Shown: positions 62,913-64,000 of the stretch, in pieces | Numbering within the stretch: position 1 is the first letter of the stretch | Layout of the letters: each line of letters starts with the position of its first letter | From: an uncultured Desulfuromusa sp. | GTDB lineage: Bacteria > Desulfobacterota > Desulfuromonadia > Desulfuromonadales > Geopsychrobacteraceae | Direction: 5' to 3' | Length of the DNA stretch: 64,000 nucleotides | NCBI RefSeq assembly: GCF_963675815.1 | Contig: NZ_OY776574.1 | Location: 2,722,001 to 2,786,000, forward strand | Translations under genes and position numbers: made by a program | Notes under the pieces: generated by a model | Told to the model about the DNA's origin: nothing | The model's input: only the letters and a program-made list of their open reading frames with translations | Databases searched by the model: none

Positions 62913-63692
62913 TTGCCATTTGAATTTTACTTTTTTCTGGTTTCCGCATTTATTTCAGGTGCTGTTGTCGGCTCTTTCCTCAATGTTTGCATTTATCGTA
63001 TCCCAGCCGGTAAATCGATTGTTTCCCCTCCGTCGGCATGCCCTTATTGCAACCATCGGATTGCATGGTTTCAGAATATACCTATTGTCAGTTATCTGAT
63101 TCTCGGTGGAAAATGCGCTTTCTGTAAGGCTTCTATTTCGTTTCGGTATCCAGCAGTCGAAGTTTTAACAGGGCTCCTGTTTTCCTTGACCTTGTATTAT
63201 TTCAGTTTCAGTGTGGCTACGCTGATTTATTGGGTGTTTCTTGCGGCTTTGGTGACGATTACCTTTATTGATCTGGATCACCAAATCATCCCGGATGTTA
63301 TCAGTCTTCCTGGGATTATAGTTGGCTTTATCTGTTCCTTCTTGATTCCCTGGCTTCCCTGGTTTGATTCACTCTTAGGTATTGTCATTGGTGGTGGAAT
63401 ATTGCTGTCCATTGCCTGGGTTTACGAAAAAGTTGCCAAAAGAGAAGGTATGGGGGGGGGGGATATCAAGCTTTTGGCCATGTTGGGGGCTTTTCTGGGT
63501 TGGAAGGCGGTGCTCCCTGTTGTTTTTATCGCTTCCTTGGTTGGTTCTGTGATTGGTGTTCCGCTGATGCTGCTCCAAAAGGGTGATACGAAACTGGCGA
63601 TTCCGTTTGGGCCCTTCCTTGCTTTTGCCGCCACTGTTTATTTATTTTGGGGACGAGATCTGGTTTATTGGTATTTAAATTTACTCCGTTAA
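62913..63692 (+). CDS. pilD: Prepilin peptidase PilD
   Basis: A 259-residue membrane aspartic protease and N-methyltransferase that processes all prepilins here. The zinc-type CPYC and CAFC pairs lie in the first cytoplasmic loop. The catalytic Asp residues are in FIDLDHQIIPD and GMGGGDIKLL. TTG 62913 with GGGAGG five bases ahead is the start. The codons for MGGGD form a run of 11 Gs (63452-63462), which is slip-prone and lies exactly at the active site. It is in frame in this sequence. Confidence 0.95.
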   Translation: MPFEFYFFLVSAFISGAVVGSFLNVCIYRIPAGKSIVSPPSACPYCNHRIAWFQNIPIVSYLILGGKCAFCKASISFRYPAVEVLTGLLFSLTLYYFSFSVATLIYWVFLAALVTITFIDLDHQIIPDVISLPGIIVGFICSFLIPWLPWFDSLLGIVIGGGILLSIAWVYEKVAKREGMGGGDIKLLAMLGAFLGWKAVLPVVFIASLVGSVIGVPLMLLQKGDTKLAIPFGPFLAFAATVYLFWGRDLVYWYLNLLR

Positions 63693-63736
63693 ATTAAATT
63701 ATTTTGAAATTTTTTATTGGTTTAATCTTAAATTTC

Positions 63737-63764
63737 TTGACAATGATGCTCATTGACCTATAAT
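63737..63764 (+). promoter_or_regulatory. Consensus sigma-70 promoter before the XRE gene
   Basis: TTGACA (63737-63742), 16 bases, TATAAT (63759-63764), about 40 bases before the next start codon. Both hexamers are perfect. Confidence 0.85.
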
Positions 63765-63806
63765 TACGCACAATTTGATTGTTTTAACTGCTATGAGGCT
63801 AGGTGG

Positions 63807-64000
63807 ATGGTTAATCGCGTCAGGGACATTCGTGAATCATTGTTGATGAGTAAAGCTGAGTTGGCTCGTAAGGCCGATGTTTCACCTCTGACTATTACAC
63901 GTATAGAGCGAGGCCATCCCTGTCGCATGGAAACCATGCGTAAAATTATTTTGGCACTTGGCTATAAGTTGGCCGACAAGACTAAAGTGTTTCCAGGGTA
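63807..64000 (+). CDS. XRE-type helix-turn-helix regulator, 3' end cut by the window
   Basis: 64 codons are visible from ATG 63807, with GAGG eight bases ahead. MVNRVRDIRESLLMSKAELARKADVSPLTITRIERG is a Cro/C1-type HTH, followed by CRMETMRKIILALGYKL. Similar very short XRE proteins of about 65 residues occur in Geobacter relatives, so the stop may be just beyond the edge. Its targets are unknown; it follows pilD but has its own strong promoter. Confidence 0.85.
   Translation, partial: MVNRVRDIRESLLMSKAELARKADVSPLTITRIERGHPCRMETMRKIILALGYKLADKTKVFPG

Noticed and set aside
1..64000. CRISPR arrays, insertion sequences, prophage genes
   Set aside because: No regularly spaced direct repeats, transposase or integrase frames, or phage structural genes were seen.

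Overview
The window looks like chromosome of a Desulfuromonadales-type bacterium (Desulfobacterota, the Geobacter/Desulfuromonas/Desulfuromusa neighbourhood). The evidence is a short geopilin-type PilA with a 61-residue mature form followed by a separate PilA-C-like gene, a monomeric NADP isocitrate dehydrogenase next to malate dehydrogenase and a 2-oxoacid:ferredoxin oxidoreductase, an AcnB aconitase, sigma-54 promoters in front of pilin genes, and a flavocytochrome c sulfide dehydrogenase pair. The species cannot be named from the sequence alone.

Layout. 1-3.9 kb: an ATP-grasp / alpha-E / transglutaminase peptide-ligase-type cluster. Its first three genes are broken by seven net base insertions, most likely sequence error. 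3.9-25.2 kb: mostly housekeeping genes (glutaminase, a crotonase without its catalytic glutamates, fccAB, ilvA on the minus strand, an atypical ferredoxin, dcd, pepN, fbp, comEC, a response-regulator diguanylate cyclase, hisS, aspS, a LysM lipoprotein). 25.4-35.8 kb: an oxidative TCA block (icd, mdh, korAB, an FKBP isomerase, acnB). icd and acnB share a 17-bp operator lying on their -10 boxes. 35.8-39.0 kb: an outer-membrane barrel protein and a minus-strand group (DedA, HD domain, lipoprotein, ferredoxin).

39.0-64 kb is largely a type IV pilus island. An orphan sensor kinase precedes a sigma-54-driven minor pilin operon (fimT-pilW-pilV-pilX-pilY1-pilY2-like). ribF and aroE follow. Then come pilB-pilT-pilC-pilS-pilR, a tRNA-Leu, a sigma-54-driven pilA-N/pilA-C pair, a PglL-like glycan ligase, an ABC exporter with a TPR-like partner (the arrangement resembles Myxococcus pilGHI), and pilD. 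An XRE regulator runs off the right edge.

How the parts work together: PilS/PilR would activate both sigma-54 promoters. PilB, PilT, PilC and PilD build, retract and process pili. The minor pilins and PilY1 form the tip, and ComEC could use the pilus for DNA uptake. The most unusual part is the pilA-downstream segment. A hairpin there buries the ribosome binding site of the glycan ligase, the ligase reading frame is interrupted at a T9 tract, and pilD carries a G11 tract over its catalytic motif. Together these suggest switchable pilus glycosylation or processing, unless the tracts are miscalled.
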